Positions 5,506-7,332 of a stretch of 7,332 bases of DNA are shown here, in pieces. Both the position numbers and the translations under genes were made by a program. The notes beneath the pieces are model-generated. The model searched no databases. It saw only the letters and a program-made list of their open reading frames with translations, and was not told where the DNA came from. Each line of letters begins with the position of its first letter. Position 1 is the first letter of the stretch. Source of the DNA: Pseudomonadota bacterium. Its GTDB lineage: Bacteria; Pseudomonadota; Alphaproteobacteria; Sphingomonadales; Sphingomonadaceae. The stretch is from NCBI GenBank assembly GCA_963205285.1, contig CAUJJQ010000222.1, forward strand, positions 1 through 7,332, read 5' to 3'.

Positions 5506-7332
5506 CAATCGCAAAACTGGCCGGTGGCGCGCGGTGGGCGCTGAGCCATGCGCCAAGCGCCATAAGATCACCGCTGATCTGTAATTGCCCCGCAGCGACC
5601 AGTTGCGCGGGCGCGACCCTGCCCGAAAGCAGCGCGGCAAAGGCACGGCGGCTTAACGTCACCTCTGCAACCGCTGGGGTGGCGGCGGCTGCATCCTCCA
5701 GCCGGGGGATTTCAACGACGCCCGACGTCTCGACCGCCAGCTGTTCGTTGGTGTCGGTAAAGCGGAAACGGAAAATGCGCGACGGGGTTACCGCCGATTG
5801 AGGGGCATAGCGCGTCGCCATCGCATTGAATAAATCAAGCGTCGGGACAGCGGCGACAAAGCTGTCGTTTTGCGTTCGTCCCCCTTCACTCGCCACGCTC
5901 GCCCCGCGCAGCGCCGCCGCCGCACCCAGATAATAATTGCGCCACACCCCCGATTCGGCGCGATAGCCCAATTGTTCATATGCATCGGCGAGCGCGCCGC
6001 GCGCATCGGCATTGTCCGGCTCTGCAAATACGAGGTGCTGGAGCAATTCTGCCGCCCAGCGGTCATCGCCTGTCGCATGGGCCGCGCGCCCCGCCGCCAG
6101 CATCGCCGCGCTGCCACCGGCCAGCGCGACATAATGGCGCGCCGCCTCCACCGGGGGGAGCGGGTCGAAATGGGCGGGCACCCCGTCCCACCAGCCAAAA
6201 TAGCGTTGATAGACCGCCTTGGCGTCATGATTGATCGTGCCATAATATCCACGCACGCTGGGGTCGATGGTAAGGCCGGGGACCGCGCTGAGCGCATCGG
6301 GCAATTCCTGTATCGTCGCACCGCCATTTGCCGCCTGCAGGCTGCGGTCGTGGACAAAACGGTACATGTCGCGCTGCGCCGCCAATTCGGCGCGCACGCG
6401 GTCATTGCCAAAACTGGGCCAGCCATGGCTGCCCACCCGAACCTGCGCCGTCCCCCCCCATTGTTGCAACATGGCGTCGATTACCTGCGACCAGCGCAGC
6501 GCATCGCGCACCTGCGCGCCGCGCAGGGTGAGCAAATTATGCAGCGTCTTTGTCACCACCTCGGTCGAATGGATGAGGTTGTATTGCGGGACATAGAAAA
6601 CCAGTTCCGCCGGAGCCTCGGTCGCTGCCGCATCGGCAAAAACCAGTTCCAGCCCGTCGATGCGCATGGTTTCGCCCGCCGCGCCGATGACGTGGCTGGG
6701 TGCCAGAAACCCCGAAGTCCCCCCAGCAAGGCGCGGCCCCAGCCCATTGTCGACATAGCCCGTCGGACCGGACGGCAGGCTGATACCAAACATGAAATTG
6801 GCGCGTTGCAGCATGGCCGGGCCAGCAAGCAGATTTTCACTAACCGCTTCTTCGACAAAGCCATGCGGCGCGATGATTTGCACCGCACCCGATGCAACGT
6901 CTGCCGCATCCACCACGCCGCGCACCCCGCCGAAATGGTCGATGTGGCTGTGCGATAATATTACCGCGCGCACCGGCCAATTGCCGACATGCTGGCGAAA
7001 CAAGGCCAGTCCGGCGCGGGCCGCTTCCTCTGTAGTAAGCGGGTCAACGATGATGATGCCAGTATCGGTCTTGATAAAGCTCATCACCGAAACATCATAA
7101 CCGCGAAACTGCCACACCCCCGGCACCACTTCGAACAGCCCGTGCTGCGCATTACGCCGCGCCTGCCGCCACAGTCGCGGGTTGACGCTATCGGGCGCGG
7201 TGGCGCTTTCCAAAAAGGCAAAACGGCTACGGTCAACCAGCAACCGCCCCGTCGCATCGACCAGATTTCCGCCGGGCAATTGGGCGACAAGCCCGCGCGC
7301 CGCCGCTGCATCCTCCACAGCCTCAGCCGCTG
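5495..7332 (-). CDS. SdsA1-type alkyl sulfatase, metallo-beta-lactamase fold (5' partial)
   Basis: This enzyme class hydrolyses alkyl sulfate esters, such as detergents of the SDS type, to alcohol and sulfate using two zinc ions. Many members are exported, but the N-terminus and any signal peptide lie beyond the right edge. The frame is open to that edge, so the GTG at 7318 is unlikely to be the start. Counting from that GTG, the metallo-beta-lactamase domain has HSHIDHFGG (123-131; His123, His125, Asp127, His128), with likely bridging or metal Glu234 (TEAPAE) and Glu253 (STE). TLHNLLTLRGAQVRDA follows at 258-273 and the SHGWP His298 after it. The dimerisation domain shows GYYGTINHDAKAVYQRYFGW (357-376) and the helix with LADAYEQLGYRAESGVWRN (443-461). 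An SCP2-like lipid-binding domain forms the end (about 485-607). Differences from the usual pattern, from memory, are Lys257 where TH-TLHN is common and Gly299 where HHWP is common. The actual substrate is not shown by the sequence. Confidence 0.94.
   Translation of the reverse strand, partial: AAEAVEDAAAARGLVAQLPGGNLVDATGRLLVDRSRFAFLESATAPDSVNPRLWRQARRNAQHGLFEVVPGVWQFRGYDVSVMSFIKTDTGIIIVDPLTTEEAARAGLALFRQHVGNWPVRAVILSHSHIDHFGGVRGVVDAADVASGAVQIIAPHGFVEEAVSENLLAGPAMLQRANFMFGISLPSGPTGYVDNGLGPRLAGGTSGFLAPSHVIGAAGETMRIDGLELVFADAAATEAPAELVFYVPQYNLIHSTEVVTKTLHNLLTLRGAQVRDALRWSQVIDAMLQQWGGTAQVRVGSHGWPSFGNDRVRAELAAQRDMYRFVHDRSLQAANGGATIQELPDALSAVPGLTIDPSVRGYYGTINHDAKAVYQRYFGWWDGVPAHFDPLPPVEAARHYVALAGGSAAMLAAGRAAHATGDDRWAAELLQHLVFAEPDNADARGALADAYEQLGYRAESGVWRNYYLGAAAALRGASVASEGGRTQNDSFVAAVPTLDLFNAMATRYAPQSAVTPSRIFRFRFTDTNEQLAVETSGVVEIPRLEDAAAATPAVAEVTLSRRAFAALLSGRVAPAQLVAAGQLQISGDLMALGAWLSAHRAPPASFAIVTP

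Noticed and set aside
5870..6958. A 362-codon open frame on the plus strand opposite the alkyl sulfatase gene
   Set aside because: It is rich in Arg, Ala, His and Pro with no recognisable domain, lies fully antisense to a well-conserved gene, and is expected from GC-rich codon bias.

Overview
The window reads as ordinary chromosome of a GC-rich alphaproteobacterium, most likely a sphingomonad (Sphingomonadales). I base this on codon use, on the type of RecJ and alkyl sulfatase, and on intergenic palindromes with GTTCGTGTC / GTATCGAG cores that I associate with that order. No mobile element, CRISPR array or obvious foreign island is visible.

Layout. Positions 1-1028 (+) hold the C-terminal part of a ClC-family chloride channel or transporter with two CBS domains; its start lies before the window. 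A short convergent gap (1029-1149) carries a candidate terminator for that gene and a 14-nt near-copy of the tRNA 3' end. Everything after this is on the minus strand. tRNA-Glu(UUC) occupies 1150-1224. Its likely promoter starts at the stop codon of recJ and contains a perfect GC hairpin. Upstream on the minus strand is a tightly packed operon transcribed in the order small PH-domain membrane protein (YdbS-like, 4595-5131), large three-PH-domain membrane protein (YdbT-like, 3046-4593), recJ (1277-3049). The first junction has one base between stop and start and the second is a 4-nt ATGA overlap, so translation is probably coupled. A 363-bp gene-free stretch (5132-5494) carries the candidate operon promoter followed by a cluster of palindromic elements and a 24-nt exact direct repeat. 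The last gene (5495 to the right edge, minus) is a metallo-beta-lactamase-fold alkyl sulfatase of the SdsA1 type, missing only its N-terminus.

How the genes relate. YdbS/YdbT are envelope proteins usually found as a pair. RecJ is a 5'-3' single-strand exonuclease used in recombination and mismatch repair and has no evident functional link to them beyond shared transcription. The chloride channel, tRNA and alkyl sulfatase are independent units. I do not see a clearly new system. The items most worth a second look are the repeat that runs through the alkyl sulfatase stop codon, the palindrome cluster, the recJ end/tRNA promoter overlap, and a few substitutions at normally conserved positions in the chloride channel and the sulfatase.
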